A stretch of DNA of 64,000 nucleotides from Pseudomonadota bacterium (GCA_023417315.1 JAEZFW010000072.1:1-64000), one strand, 5' to 3'; positions 44,448 through 54,178 are shown, counted from the first letter of the stretch. Notes: generated by a model from the letters alone, not told the origin. Program-made: numbers and translations.

Positions 44448-45209
44448 TCAGTGCGGTGAGTGCTCCAAGCATAGGACGTCGCGATACGCACAGAGATCAT
44501 CGATCAACTGCTTCTCGTCGCCGAGGATCTTCGCGGTTTCCGCTTCGCCAAGCAGTTGGATGATGTAGCCATGCTCCGCGCCGCCTTCCGTGTGCTTGTC
44601 CAAGAACGGATAGGCAAGGCTCGAGCGATCGTTGAAATCCGGCGCGGCGCCGATGTCTGCATTCGTGACGAAGGGCGCGTAGAACATCAAGTGCGGCATC
44701 GCCATCGTATGCACTTGCATGTCTGGTGGGCCGACGGCGCGCATGACCGGGCCAACCATGTATGAGACGCCCGGCTTCTCCGGAATCTCATACGTCTTGT
44801 CGCGATAGCGCTTGTCGACTTCGGCTTTCAGTGCGGGGGCGCTCATGCCCTGCGCACGCAGCGCGGCGGCATCCATGATGGTCTTGAGGTATGTCTTCGT
44901 GCCGACGGTGTCGTAGCAGACAGGCCAATACACATCATCGCGCAATTCTGGCATCTCCCAATCGGTGCGTTGCACGATGCACGTGACACCGCTGGTTCCT
45001 CTTCGCGAAAGGTAATAGCCCTTCGCAGGGTCGAGGAGATAGACGCTCGCGGTATCGCGTAACCGTGGCGGCGCAGCGCTGAGCGCGAATTGCGTTTCGA
45101 GCTTGGGCGGCATCGCCTCGAGCGTCGTCTCGTTCGTCTGCCGTGGCCCTGCTGAAGCGATGCTGACGATGCATGTTGCAGCCAATGCAGCGACGCAACT
45201 GATATTCAT
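44448..45209 (-). CDS. Exported protein of unknown function
   Basis: A 253-residue protein with a signal peptide (CVAALAATCIVSIASA) and a soluble domain I do not recognise. Features include a GYYLSRRGTSGVTCIVQRTDWE strand region, a C-containing WPVCYDTVG segment, several Met/His-rich turns (VHTMAMPHLMFYAP) and a C-terminal DDLCAYRDVLC pair of cysteines. The His/Met content hints at metal binding but this is speculative. The ATG at 45209 has GGAGAG upstream. No operon partner. Confidence 0.55.
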   Translation of the reverse strand: MNISCVAALAATCIVSIASAGPRQTNETTLEAMPPKLETQFALSAAPPRLRDTASVYLLDPAKGYYLSRRGTSGVTCIVQRTDWEMPELRDDVYWPVCYDTVGTKTYLKTIMDAAALRAQGMSAPALKAEVDKRYRDKTYEIPEKPGVSYMVGPVMRAVGPPDMQVHTMAMPHLMFYAPFVTNADIGAAPDFNDRSSLAYPFLDKHTEGGAEHGYIIQLLGEAETAKILGDEKQLIDDLCAYRDVLCLEHSPH

Positions 45210-45535
45210 AGTGCTCTCCATCACCATCTCGTGCGATCTGTTGTTCGATCGCGTGAGAGAGTAAGAGCGCTAGCGAATCTGGTGGGAGTGACAAGCGTGG
45301 CGCGATTCGATTTAGAGCGGAGCGGGGAGACTCGACAGGATCAACTGCAGCTCATGATCTTGCTCCGCTCTGGAGTAAGAAAATTGGACAACAGGATCAA
45401 CAGGATGGAAAGAAGCAAGCGGGAACTCTTCAGATCCTTCCCACATCCTGTCGCAACTCTCCTTTTCAGGAACCCGAAGGAGGTCGGACATCCACCTCAT
45501 GCAATGCGTGGATGTCCAACCTTCACGTCCCTGGT
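45210..45535. repeat. Gene-free stretch with ACAGGAT repeats and a hairpin
   Basis: About 326 bp without a credible gene. It holds an ACAGGATCAACAGGAT copy (45386-45408) and the inverted repeat GGACATCCAC / GTGGATGTCC near 45485-45519 just downstream of the hydrolase gene that ends at 45536. The latter may terminate that transcript and resembles the GGATGTCCAA core of the 30-bp repeats at 10671 and 11960. Confidence 0.55.
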
Positions 45536-47212
45536 CTATCGACAGCCGACTTCGTCTTCGAGTCGATTTGTCTTCGCGATGAGATCCTGCGCTTGAGCGC
45601 TGGTGAGATCGCGCCTGCTCGTGAGGCGCACCGACAGCTCGAAGAGCGCGAGCTTGGCGCACGCGAGAGGTGTGTGACCGCGCTGCACAGACTTTGCGAA
45701 TCCATCGAGGATCGCCTCGTACACCGGCTCGTATTTCAAGTTCAGCGAGTCGACGTAAAGCGAAAAGTACTCGCCCCATTGAGTGAAGTCCCATGTGCGC
45801 AGCGCAGGAACGACGTCGTAGTCGATGTACGCTGTCGCGCCGAAGCTGGCATCGGGAATCGTCGTGCCTTGCGCGATCAGCGCGCCGCGCGCATTCAGTG
45901 CTTCAGGGCTCGTATCAGGCCACTGTCCTGCGTCGATTCGCTCGATGAGCGTTTCGAACGCCGTCAAACGCTCGCGCAGCGTCTGAGAGCTGTGTCCTGC
46001 ACGACCGATGAACGCAGTGCGCAGTTGTGAGCTCGTGCCGGCCGCTTTGAAGGTACGCTCGTAAGCTTCATCCAGAGACACGGGATCCGCAGAGTCGCCG
46101 ACCGTCTTGATGCTGAACACTGGACCGCCGGTGCGACCATTGAATGTGCCGATGTTCTCGACGCGATGCACGGCTGCCGGATCGGCGTAGAAGCGCGGCG
46201 CCTCATTCAACGTTCGCAGATCTTGATCGAGATCGAGGCCCGCTTTTGCGTACCAGTAGCGAACCCGCTCGATATCGCCCGAGCGCTGCAGCGCTTGGCG
46301 ATAGTCGACACCGTGATTCCAGACGACCGGGCCGCCGGCCATCACCTCGATCTCTTTGTGAACGAACTGCGGATTACCGAACGCGAATGAGCCCGCGATC
46401 AGATTGCCTTGTGTCTCGTAGTCATCTTCCGCAGGCTCGGTCGCACCTGATGGCCAACCTGTCGCCTGCTCCAACGCAGCCGCGAGCACGAGACGCGCCA
46501 TGCCTTGCGTCGTCGAGCGCGCGAGCCGCACGAGATTGCCGAGCGCAACGTCCTGCTGATAGCTCGGGCCGTACGTCGCACCCGGTGGGATATCGGGAAG
46601 ATTGTTGATGTTCAACGGAGCTGTCGGGTCGACGAGCGTCTTGAGCGCCCAAACGGCTTCGGCCTTTCCGAGCCACGCGGCGATCACGCCCGAGCCGCCG
46701 CCCGCAAACGCGACAGAGCCTTTGAAAATATCCGGGCGATACTGGACGGCCATTCGGGAAACGAAGCCACCGCGCGAGGCACCGAATGCGATCGTGCGCA
46801 GCGGTACGCCTGCGCCTGCGTCGATCAAGTTCTGCCGAACGTTCACCAGATCGTCGACGTACTTCTTCAGCTCATACGCAGTTTCGTTCTGAGTGCGTTG
46901 GATGCCGCCGATCGCGAAGCCGCGCTGGAGAAACCAACTGCGCTGCACTTCACTGTAGCCACCTGGCGCAAAGTCTAGATCGAGCACGAGCGTGCCGTTC
47001 CAGCTTTCCGGCTTGATGACGCGCCAGGCAACTTGACCGGGCTCGCCTGGATGGAACACGCCGCTCAAGTCGAGCGGCGGGCCGACCATCGCCGCAGCGC
47101 TCGACGCCAAAGTTGGCGTGTTCGCTTCGACGGCGAACGAGGCTTGGCCGAGCATTGCGCCGCACAGGCACGCAAGAAGAACTCGGCGTAGGGCAATAGG
47201 CTGAATGTTCAT
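45536..47212 (-). CDS. Secreted alpha/beta-hydrolase (paralogue 1)
   Basis: A 558-residue protein with a signal peptide (LLACLCGAMLGQASFA) and an alpha/beta-hydrolase fold. The nucleophile elbow is G-A-S146-R-G-G, a likely catalytic His sits in GRAGHSSQT, and the strand NGTLVLDLDFAPGG is the first core strand. Its closest relative in the window is the next gene upstream, with the same order of motifs, so the pair arose by duplication. It probably hydrolyses an ester outside the cytoplasm. A hairpin in the 95-bp gap to its neighbour suggests partly separate transcription. It lies in the proposed TetR regulon. Confidence 0.75.
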   Translation of the reverse strand: MNIQPIALRRVLLACLCGAMLGQASFAVEANTPTLASSAAAMVGPPLDLSGVFHPGEPGQVAWRVIKPESWNGTLVLDLDFAPGGYSEVQRSWFLQRGFAIGGIQRTQNETAYELKKYVDDLVNVRQNLIDAGAGVPLRTIAFGASRGGFVSRMAVQYRPDIFKGSVAFAGGGSGVIAAWLGKAEAVWALKTLVDPTAPLNINNLPDIPPGATYGPSYQQDVALGNLVRLARSTTQGMARLVLAAALEQATGWPSGATEPAEDDYETQGNLIAGSFAFGNPQFVHKEIEVMAGGPVVWNHGVDYRQALQRSGDIERVRYWYAKAGLDLDQDLRTLNEAPRFYADPAAVHRVENIGTFNGRTGGPVFSIKTVGDSADPVSLDEAYERTFKAAGTSSQLRTAFIGRAGHSSQTLRERLTAFETLIERIDAGQWPDTSPEALNARGALIAQGTTIPDASFGATAYIDYDVVPALRTWDFTQWGEYFSLYVDSLNLKYEPVYEAILDGFAKSVQRGHTPLACAKLALFELSVRLTSRRDLTSAQAQDLIAKTNRLEDEVGCR

Positions 47213-47268
47213 GTGATCCCCCCTTGATGTTCGATGACCCACGCGCGCTGCGCGTGAGTAGAAATGCC

Positions 47269-47291
47269 CGAGCAGGTCCGTCGCCTGCTCG
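47269..47291. terminator. Hairpin between the two hydrolase genes
   Basis: CGAGCAGG (47269-47276) pairs with CCTGCTCG (47284-47291), 8-bp perfect stem with a 7-nt loop, just past the stop of the upstream hydrolase gene. No T-tract. Confidence 0.4.
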
Positions 47292-47307
47292 AGCATCGGC
47301 TGCTACA

Positions 47308-48795
47308 TCAGCATTGGTAGTGGCGGTGCCATTTCTTGAAACGCACCTTTGCCTTGTCGGGAAGATGAATCTTGCGCTTGACCTGCTTCAGGTCACATTC
47401 GGTGAACGGACGAGCGAATTCGTCGGGCTCGTAGCTGATGAAGCGCGCCGCACCGAGATTCAATGAGCGCGCGAGTGCGTTCAGCTTGTGCGGGTTATCG
47501 GCGTCGTCCCACTTCTTCGTGAGCAAACGCGATTGCAGCGTCTCGACGGCCGCCACGGCCTCAGCGGCGCTGAAGCCGCAGTGACCCGCGCTTTCCACGT
47601 ACAACTGGCGCAGCATGTTCTCCGCTCCCGCACGCTCGGCCGCGTTTTCGTAGGCCGACTGACTCGCGGCGGTCGAAATGTTGTCACCGATGTTGTTCAC
47701 GGTGAGCACCGGCACCTCGAGCTCGCCGTCGAAGATGCCCGGCTCGGCCCACACGATCGCTGTCGGATCTGCCTTGTAGCGCGGTGAGCGAGCGAGCGTC
47801 TTGAGATCCTCGCGCAGATCGAGACCGGCTTCGCGGTAGAGCTGGCGTACGATTTCGGAATTCTCCACGCGAGAGAGGAGCTCGGCGTAATCCACGCCCA
47901 CGTTGGAGGAGATGTTGCCACCGCTGCGCCGCTCGATCTCATTGCGGCTGCTCATGGCTTGTCCGATGGTCGGCAGCGGACCGCCGGCGAGGCTGTCGTA
48001 GAGTCCTTCCTGCAACGCCGTCAGGTCCCACTCCGCGGGTTTCGGCTTCGCCGGATGCGACCAAGTCGGAAGTTGTCCCACCACTGCGGCGAATGCGATT
48101 CGCGCGCGTCCTTCGGGGGTCTGCTGAGCATTCGCGAGCATCGCGAGCCACGCCGGGCGAGCGTTCGTCGCGAAGTCATCCGGGATGTTGATGACGGGCA
48201 GATTCGGATCGTTGGGCGCGAGCAGCATCTTGGCGACATAGACCGCGTCGAGCTTCGCATGCCATTGGCCCACGGTGCCGGAGAGGCCTCCGCACATGAG
48301 CACCGCGCCGTTGAAGACATCTGGGCGTGCCTGGATCGTGGCTGCACCCGTGTGTCCGCCCGCGGAGGAACCGAACGCCACGGTGCGCGTCGGGTTGCCA
48401 TGAACGTCCTTGAACTTGTCGACGACTTCGACTTGGTTCGCGATCGCACCCGCAGTGTTCCATCCGCCCGTCACGAACCGGGTCGTGCCGGCCATCGCAT
48501 AGCCTCGTGCCAGCAGCGCCTGAGTTTGCGCGGAGTTCGGATTGCTCGACGCATAGTCGAGGCCGACGAGCAGCGTGCCGTTGAACTGATCCGGATAGTC
48601 GATGCGAAAGGCGGTGCCGTCCGTGAGCGTGCCGGTCGTCGTGACTGCAGCAAGCGCGACTGCAGGAGCGCTCAAGGAAACGAGCGCCGCCCACGCGAGG
48701 CGTTGCAGATTCTTGCGGCCCGCTGCGATACGGCCGTGCTTGGAACGGCGCTCGCAACGAGCCACCGTTCGAGAATGCGGACGATACCAAAGCAT
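47308..48795 (-). CDS. Secreted alpha/beta-hydrolase (paralogue 2)
   Basis: A 495-residue relative of the downstream gene: same NGTLLVGLDYA strand, nucleophile elbow G-S-S144-A-G-G, and catalytic His probably in SAGHCGFS. The signal sequence is preceded by an Arg-rich segment (about 35 residues) before LAWAALVSLSAPAVALA. The C-terminus carries a basic KKWHRHYQC end. The ATG at 48795 follows AAGGGGGAAG. Its promoter lies in the region shared with the divergent dehydratase-like gene, which holds a 29-bp palindrome. Confidence 0.75.
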   Translation of the reverse strand: MLWYRPHSRTVARCERRSKHGRIAAGRKNLQRLAWAALVSLSAPAVALAAVTTTGTLTDGTAFRIDYPDQFNGTLLVGLDYASSNPNSAQTQALLARGYAMAGTTRFVTGGWNTAGAIANQVEVVDKFKDVHGNPTRTVAFGSSAGGHTGAATIQARPDVFNGAVLMCGGLSGTVGQWHAKLDAVYVAKMLLAPNDPNLPVINIPDDFATNARPAWLAMLANAQQTPEGRARIAFAAVVGQLPTWSHPAKPKPAEWDLTALQEGLYDSLAGGPLPTIGQAMSSRNEIERRSGGNISSNVGVDYAELLSRVENSEIVRQLYREAGLDLREDLKTLARSPRYKADPTAIVWAEPGIFDGELEVPVLTVNNIGDNISTAASQSAYENAAERAGAENMLRQLYVESAGHCGFSAAEAVAAVETLQSRLLTKKWDDADNPHKLNALARSLNLGAARFISYEPDEFARPFTECDLKQVKRKIHLPDKAKVRFKKWHRHYQC

Positions 48796-48853
48796 GATCT
48801 TCCCCCTTCGTCTGTCGTTGACGCACATCGTGCGTAATCGTTAGCATGGCAAA

Positions 48854-48882
48854 CTAAGCAGATGATTAAGTCATATGCTTAG
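48854..48882. promoter_or_regulatory. 29-bp palindromic operator, candidate TetR site 1
   Basis: The arms CTAAGCA and TGCTTAG enclose ATGATTAAGTCAT (48862-48874); 12 of 14 symmetric positions pair. It lies 58 bp from the hydrolase start and 180 bp from the divergent dehydratase-like gene. The inner ATGATTAAGTCA recurs at three other promoters in 51.5-57.5 kb. Confidence 0.65.
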
Positions 48883-49061
48883 CCCGAGCCTATGTTCGCA
48901 GCCGCAGGCTGTCAATCGCGGTACACCGGCACGCGCCGGGGGGCTTGCGTGAAGAATGATTGAGACCACAACAGCTCACGATGGGGGAACGACATCGAGA
49001 CGTCTTCGAGTGCGGCAGGTGCTGACAAGCCTCCTCATGCTTCACCACTGAGCCCATAGTC

Positions 49062-51542
49062 TTGGAACACATCGACGCATCCGTGCTCACCGCTCGCGAT
49101 CTGCTCGAGCAACTGCGGGCAGCGTACGAGGACCCGAACGGCGTGGCGCAGCGGTGCGCGAGCGCGGGCAGCAAGGTGGTGCGCTATCTCGGCGTTGATC
49201 TGCCGCGCGAGTTGTTTCTCGCCGCCGGCGTCGTTCCCATTCGACTTGCTCACCCAGACGCTGGAGTCGGGGCACCCGTTGGACTGTCGCAGCTCGGCTC
49301 GCGAGGCGCCGCGCTCGTGGAGCGCATCGCCGCTGCTGTCGAGGGTGAGCTCTTTGCGATCACGCACGCGGACTACGAGCTCACGCAGCTGTTCGCAAAC
49401 TTGCGCGAGCTCGAAAGCGATCCTTTCGCACATGCTTGGATCGAAATGGTCGATCTGTTGCATCTGTCGCGGGAGTCATCGCTCGAGTACAACCGTCGCC
49501 GCCTGCGGCAGCTCGCACAGCGCCTAGGAGAGTCGACGGGCCGACCTATACAGAACGGCGATCTGTGCGCGGCGATCACCCGCTGCAACGAACAGAAGCG
49601 CACGCTCGCGGAGCTCAATGCGGCACGGATCGCGTGCAGGATTCGCGGTTCGCAGATGTTCGCCGCCATCGGCGCGGCACGCGTACTGCCGCCGCAGGAA
49701 CACATCGCGATCCTTCGAGAGCTGCTGAAGTACGTTCATCTGCTGCCCAAGCGCGATGGAATGCGCGTGTTTCTCAGCGGCAGCAGTTACGAGGACGCGT
49801 CGATCCATGCGGCGCTCGAGGAGATTGGCGCAGCAGTCGTCGGTGAGAGCCACGACACGGGGCAGGATTGGCATGCGCAGCGCGTCGATGAGTCCTCCGA
49901 TCCGTGGGACGCACTTGCGCAGCCCTCGCTGCGGGCGCCGCTTGCGATGCGACCGCGCGGAAATTCGCTGCAGACATTGCAGCGCGCGATCAAGGCGTGC
50001 AATGCGCAAGCCGTCATTCACATCGCGCGCGTAGGCGATGAAGCGGCCGCATGGGAAGCCGCCCAGTGCGAACGCGACTGTGTCGAGCTCGGAATCCCGT
50101 GCTTACGTATCGAGCTGACTCATGATGGCTTGGGTCTCGTTCGCGACACGGTCGCTCGTTTTCTGGCCGCGCCCAGCAAGGTCGGTCGAGCCGACATGCT
50201 CAGCACAGCTCGCGCCGAAGGCGTCGTAGGAGCCACGCCGCGTCGCAATGCCGGCGCGCGCAGCCGTAAGTCGCTTGCTGCTGTCGCTGATTTCGGCCGC
50301 TATCAGCGTGAATGGTTTGCGGACATTCGGCGGCGCGTTGCCGCAGGCGAGCCATTCGCGATCGCGAATGCGAATGCGCCGCAAGAAATCCTGCGGGCGT
50401 TCGACATGCCGTTCGTCGTCAATCAATGGTGGGCATCAATCGTCGCAGCGAAGCAGCAGAGCGCCCGTTATCTCGAGCTGCTGCGCGAGCGGGGTTTCCC
50501 GACCACAGTAGAGGCTTACAGCGCACAAGGTCTTGCGGCCTGTTTCGAGGCCGATCCCCAGAACGCGCCGTGGGGCGGCTTGCCGCAGCCCTCGTTGCTG
50601 CTTGCAGTCACGAGCTCGGATGCCACGTTGAAGATTTTCGAAGCTTGGGCGCAGGCCAGCGGTGCGCATCTGTCGCTGTTCGAGCGCAGCATCGATTGCC
50701 GTCACCGCATCTCGCCGCGCTGGTGGGACGAGTTGCCGAGCGCGTGGGATCGTGCGCTCGAGCCTGAGCGGCTGGATCTCATGGAGGCCGAGCTGAAGCG
50801 GCACATTCGTGAGCTCGAGCAGTTGCTCGGGCGCGCGTTCTCTCAAGAACGCTTCGTGGACGTCATGAATCTCGTCAATGAGCAGGAAGAGTGGTACCGA
50901 CGCACGCGCGATTTGATCGCGCGCAGCGAGTCGGCGCCAGTGAGCATCGTCGATACGATGCCGGCGACGATGGTGCCGCAATGGCATCGCGGTACTCAGT
51001 GGGCGCGCGATGCGGCGCGTGCTTTTCACGACGAAGTGGCGGCGCGCGTTGCCCGCGGCGAAAGCGCGTGCCCGGACGAGCGCGTGCGCCTGATGTGGGT
51101 TGGCCGCGGCCTGTGGAGCGAGATGGGGTTGTATCAGAAGTGGGAACGCTCGCATGGAGCGGTGTTCGTCTGGTCCATGTACCTCGCGCTGGCCGCGGAC
51201 GGTTACATACGCACGTTCGACCGCCATCGCGATCCCTTACGTGCGCTCGCTGCGCGCTTCGTGACGATGGGCGATGAGCTGCGCATGCCTACGTGGGGCG
51301 GCGCTTGGCACGTACACGAAGCGCAGACCCACCGCGTCGATGGGGCCGTGGCACTGGCCGATGCGGATCCCTTCGTGGTGCACGCGCTGCAAGCCGCTGG
51401 TTTTCCAGTCCTGATGTTGCCATTAGACAACTTCAGCGAAGACGTGGCGGGCAGAGCAAGAGCCGAACAGAGCATCACCGAATTCATCGAAGGAGCCGTC
51501 CGAATGAACGCGAATCGCCGTCGATCCGCACCGCACCGATGA
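49062..51542 (+). CDS. Fused double-domain 2-hydroxyacyl-CoA dehydratase-like protein
   Basis: An 826-residue protein with two tandem domains of the HgdB/BcrC-like (2-hydroxyacyl-CoA dehydratase D component) fold. Domain 1 spans about residues 20-390 (LPRELFLAAGVVPIRL, then a GIPCLRIEL end); domain 2 spans about 405-815 (NANAPQEILRAFDMPF, LPQPSLLLAVTSSD, then FPVLMLPLDN). Known members are separate subunits that hold [4Fe-4S] clusters through three cysteines each. In both domains here those positions read as other residues (HAD and SSD instead of CD; EAYSA instead of CSY; no Cys after the DGxxx strand). No ATPase activator gene is present. The start codon is TTG at 49062 or GTG at 49083, both without a good ribosome binding site. 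Confidence 0.75.
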   Translation: MEHIDASVLTARDLLEQLRAAYEDPNGVAQRCASAGSKVVRYLGVDLPRELFLAAGVVPIRLAHPDAGVGAPVGLSQLGSRGAALVERIAAAVEGELFAITHADYELTQLFANLRELESDPFAHAWIEMVDLLHLSRESSLEYNRRRLRQLAQRLGESTGRPIQNGDLCAAITRCNEQKRTLAELNAARIACRIRGSQMFAAIGAARVLPPQEHIAILRELLKYVHLLPKRDGMRVFLSGSSYEDASIHAALEEIGAAVVGESHDTGQDWHAQRVDESSDPWDALAQPSLRAPLAMRPRGNSLQTLQRAIKACNAQAVIHIARVGDEAAAWEAAQCERDCVELGIPCLRIELTHDGLGLVRDTVARFLAAPSKVGRADMLSTARAEGVVGATPRRNAGARSRKSLAAVADFGRYQREWFADIRRRVAAGEPFAIANANAPQEILRAFDMPFVVNQWWASIVAAKQQSARYLELLRERGFPTTVEAYSAQGLAACFEADPQNAPWGGLPQPSLLLAVTSSDATLKIFEAWAQASGAHLSLFERSIDCRHRISPRWWDELPSAWDRALEPERLDLMEAELKRHIRELEQLLGRAFSQERFVDVMNLVNEQEEWYRRTRDLIARSESAPVSIVDTMPATMVPQWHRGTQWARDAARAFHDEVAARVARGESACPDERVRLMWVGRGLWSEMGLYQKWERSHGAVFVWSMYLALAADGYIRTFDRHRDPLRALAARFVTMGDELRMPTWGGAWHVHEAQTHRVDGAVALADADPFVVHALQAAGFPVLMLPLDNFSEDVAGRARAEQSITEFIEGAVRMNANRRRSAPHR

Positions 51543-51578
51543 AGTTCGCCGTTGACGTATTCGCGTATCGCCACTACT

Positions 51579-51591
51579 CTGATTTAATCAA
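51579..51591. promoter_or_regulatory. Candidate TetR site 2
   Basis: CTGATTTAATCAA contains the perfect 11-bp palindrome TGATT-T-AATCA. It lies 181 bp upstream of the TonB-dependent receptor start and matches 13 of 15 positions of the core of site 1 when reversed. Confidence 0.55.
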
Positions 51592-51771
51592 CTGATCTAA
51601 GTAACTGCATAAATGCCGGCGCCTAGGCCGCCACGCCGCGGCGAAAGCGGTGCAGTCGAGGCAGTCGGCAGCATTGCGTGCTGCGGTCAGGGGCGCTCGG
51701 GGGTGCGCACTTGAATAATTCGAGGGGGGACGGGAAGTCCCGCCCGCTCTATTAATCGAGATGGGGGACTT

Positions 51772-54132
51772 ATGCGAATTCGATCTCTACAGGCGAGCGT
51801 TGGACTGAGCGTTGCACTATCCATGTCGGTGTCCGCGCAAACGCCGGACTACGACAAGCTCGAGGAAATCATCACGACGGCGCGCCGTACGACCGAGAAC
51901 CTTCAGGACACCCCCGTGTCCGTGACGTCGATCAGCGCGGAGCTGTTGCACGAGATCGGCGCAATGGATCTGCGCAACGTGACGAATGTGACTCCGAACA
52001 TGGAGTTTTCGTACGCGGGTAACGGCAGCGGCGGGGGGAACTTCGCGCAAGTCTTCATCCGCGGCGTCGGCCAGCCCGACTTCATCATCACGAAGGATCC
52101 GGGTGTGGGCATCTATATCGATGGTGTTTACTTGGCGCGCGCGCCGGGCTCCGTGCTCGAGCTGCTCGACATCGAACGCATCGAAGTGCTGCGCGGTCCG
52201 CAGGGCACGCTGTTCGGTAAGAATACGATCGGCGGCGCCGTCGTCGTCAGCACCCAACGCCCTTCGGATGAGCTCGGCGGGATTGCGCAAGTCACACTCG
52301 GCAGCTACGACCGTCAGGACATCAGCGGATCGTTGAACTTGCCGCTGGTGCCGGGCTCTCTCGCGCTGCGCGTGTCGGCGATGTCGCGCGAACAGGACGG
52401 CTTCTATCGACGCTTGTACAACGATGAGGACCCTTCGCAGTTCGGTGAAAACAACGCCGGGAATGCGGGCAACGACACCAATCGACAGAGTGGGCGCGCG
52501 ACGCTGCTGTGGACGCCGGGCGAAGTCTTCGAAGCTTCGCTGTCCGCGGATGTCACGCGCGAGCGGCAGGATTCCGTCGAGTATCAGATGGTGGGCTTGC
52601 CGGGTCGGCCGAGCCCGAACATCGCCGCATACAATCAGTTCTATGCGATTCCGAACGGGCTCCCCACCTACGGCGAGCAGTGGATCACCACGGAACCGTG
52701 GACGACGTACGCCAATTGGCCGGGCTACAACAACTCCGACATCTGGGGAACTTCGTTGAATCTGTCCTGGAACTTCGATGCCTTCCAGATCAAATCGATC
52801 ACGGGTTACCGCGAGCTCGAAGTGGAAACGCGCGGCGACGGCGATGGCACGCCCGCCGATATCGTCTCGACTGGCGGCGTCGACATTTCGCAGCATCAGT
52901 TCAGTCAAGAGATTCAGTTTCTCGGCAGCGCATTCGGCGACCGCTTGGATTGGGTTGCAGGCCTTTGGTATTTCGATGAGACCGCGCGCGATGTGCAGCG
53001 CTCGCGCCAGCAAGCTGGTCTGTTCGAGGCGCTCGAAGCGGCGCCGCTCAACTCGTTGACGCCAACCGTTCCGATCACCGGCTGCCCAGCGCCTTGCCTA
53101 CTCGGCGGCGCGGGGAACCCGAACAATGCGCGGCTCGACAATTCGCGTACCGGCAGCCGCTTGATGCAGAACACGAGTTACGCGGTCTTTCTGCACGGCG
53201 TGTTTTCGCTGACCGATCGCTGGAGCGTCACCGCAGGCGCGCGTTTCAGCCGCGAAGAGAAAGAGTTCGACTATTACGAGATTCGCCCGCTGCGCAATAT
53301 CGTGAGCTTCGATACCTACAATTTGACGCCGGTGCCGGTCGATAAATGGGACATCTTCACGCCCAAGCTCGGTATCGAGTTCAAGCCGACAGACGACGTC
53401 ATGCTGTATGTGCAAGGATCGACGGGCTTCAAGGCGGGCGGCTACAACGGCAGGCCTTCGTCCGCGACCGCGCTGCAATCTTTCGATGAGGAAGAGATCG
53501 AGACGATCGAAGCGGGCATGAAGAGCGAGTGGTTCGGAAACACGTTGCGCGCGAACGCCGCGATCTTCTACAGCGAGTACACGGACATTCAGATCACGCG
53601 TCTGTCCGCCGAGCTGGGCGGTGTGCGTCTCGAAGAGAATGCCGGCAGCGGTGAATCTCGCGGCGCCGAGCTCGAGCTCACGTATCTGCCCGTGTCCGAT
53701 CTACGGCTCAGTGCGGCCGTGGGCTATCAGGAGTTCGAGTTCACGGAGCTTCGCGAGGGAGTGCAGCTCGCGTGTGGGATGGATTGCGTGCTGCCATTCG
53801 CACCGGAGCTCACGGCGAACTTATCGGCTGCGTACACCGTCGCGCTCGGCAGCGACTGGGACTTGGATCTGCGCGTCGACTATAAGTACAGCGACCAATA
53901 CTTCATCGACGCCGATAACACCGCTGCCGTGGGGCAAGATTCTTACGATTGGATCGATGCGCGCATCGCCCTCAAGCCCACGAGCGGTTCATGGGAGCTG
54001 TTCGTGAGCGGCTCGAACCTGTCGGACGAAGCGGTCGTCGCGAACGGCGTTCACTCGGTCCCGAACAATAGCCAGATGGTCACGTACAAGCCGCCGCGGC
54101 AATGGGCGGCGGGCGTTCGCATGGAGTTCTGA
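51772..54132 (+). CDS. TonB-dependent receptor
   Basis: A 786-residue outer-membrane receptor with a signal peptide, the TonB box at residues 31-36 (EEIITT), a plug domain (TPVSVTSISAELL, RGVGQPDF, RIEVLRGPQGTLFGKNTIGGAV) and a C-terminal barrel ending in an aromatic (RMEF). It belongs to the large group used by alphaproteobacteria and Xanthomonadales for carbohydrates, lipids and aromatic compounds rather than the siderophore group. GGGGGA precedes the ATG. With site 2 upstream and hydrolases and CoA enzymes around it, I infer it imports the substrate of the regulon. Confidence 0.9.
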   Translation: MRIRSLQASVGLSVALSMSVSAQTPDYDKLEEIITTARRTTENLQDTPVSVTSISAELLHEIGAMDLRNVTNVTPNMEFSYAGNGSGGGNFAQVFIRGVGQPDFIITKDPGVGIYIDGVYLARAPGSVLELLDIERIEVLRGPQGTLFGKNTIGGAVVVSTQRPSDELGGIAQVTLGSYDRQDISGSLNLPLVPGSLALRVSAMSREQDGFYRRLYNDEDPSQFGENNAGNAGNDTNRQSGRATLLWTPGEVFEASLSADVTRERQDSVEYQMVGLPGRPSPNIAAYNQFYAIPNGLPTYGEQWITTEPWTTYANWPGYNNSDIWGTSLNLSWNFDAFQIKSITGYRELEVETRGDGDGTPADIVSTGGVDISQHQFSQEIQFLGSAFGDRLDWVAGLWYFDETARDVQRSRQQAGLFEALEAAPLNSLTPTVPITGCPAPCLLGGAGNPNNARLDNSRTGSRLMQNTSYAVFLHGVFSLTDRWSVTAGARFSREEKEFDYYEIRPLRNIVSFDTYNLTPVPVDKWDIFTPKLGIEFKPTDDVMLYVQGSTGFKAGGYNGRPSSATALQSFDEEEIETIEAGMKSEWFGNTLRANAAIFYSEYTDIQITRLSAELGGVRLEENAGSGESRGAELELTYLPVSDLRLSAAVGYQEFEFTELREGVQLACGMDCVLPFAPELTANLSAAYTVALGSDWDLDLRVDYKYSDQYFIDADNTAAVGQDSYDWIDARIALKPTSGSWELFVSGSNLSDEAVVANGVHSVPNNSQMVTYKPPRQWAAGVRMEF

Positions 54133-54140
54133 ACGGGCGA

Positions 54141-54169
54141 GCGAGCTCCTGCCGGATGCGGGAGCTCGC
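54141..54169. terminator. Bidirectional terminator-like hairpin
   Basis: GCGAGCTCC (54141-54149) pairs perfectly with GGAGCTCGC (54161-54169) across an 11-nt loop, in the 46-bp gap between the convergent receptor and TetR genes. No T-tract. Confidence 0.6.
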
Positions 54170-54178
54170 GATCGGCGA

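Noticed and set aside
49062..51542. Functional anaerobic benzoyl-CoA reductase or hydroxyglutaryl-CoA dehydratase
   Set aside because: The expected cluster cysteines and the ATPase activator are missing and the genomic setting is aerobic.
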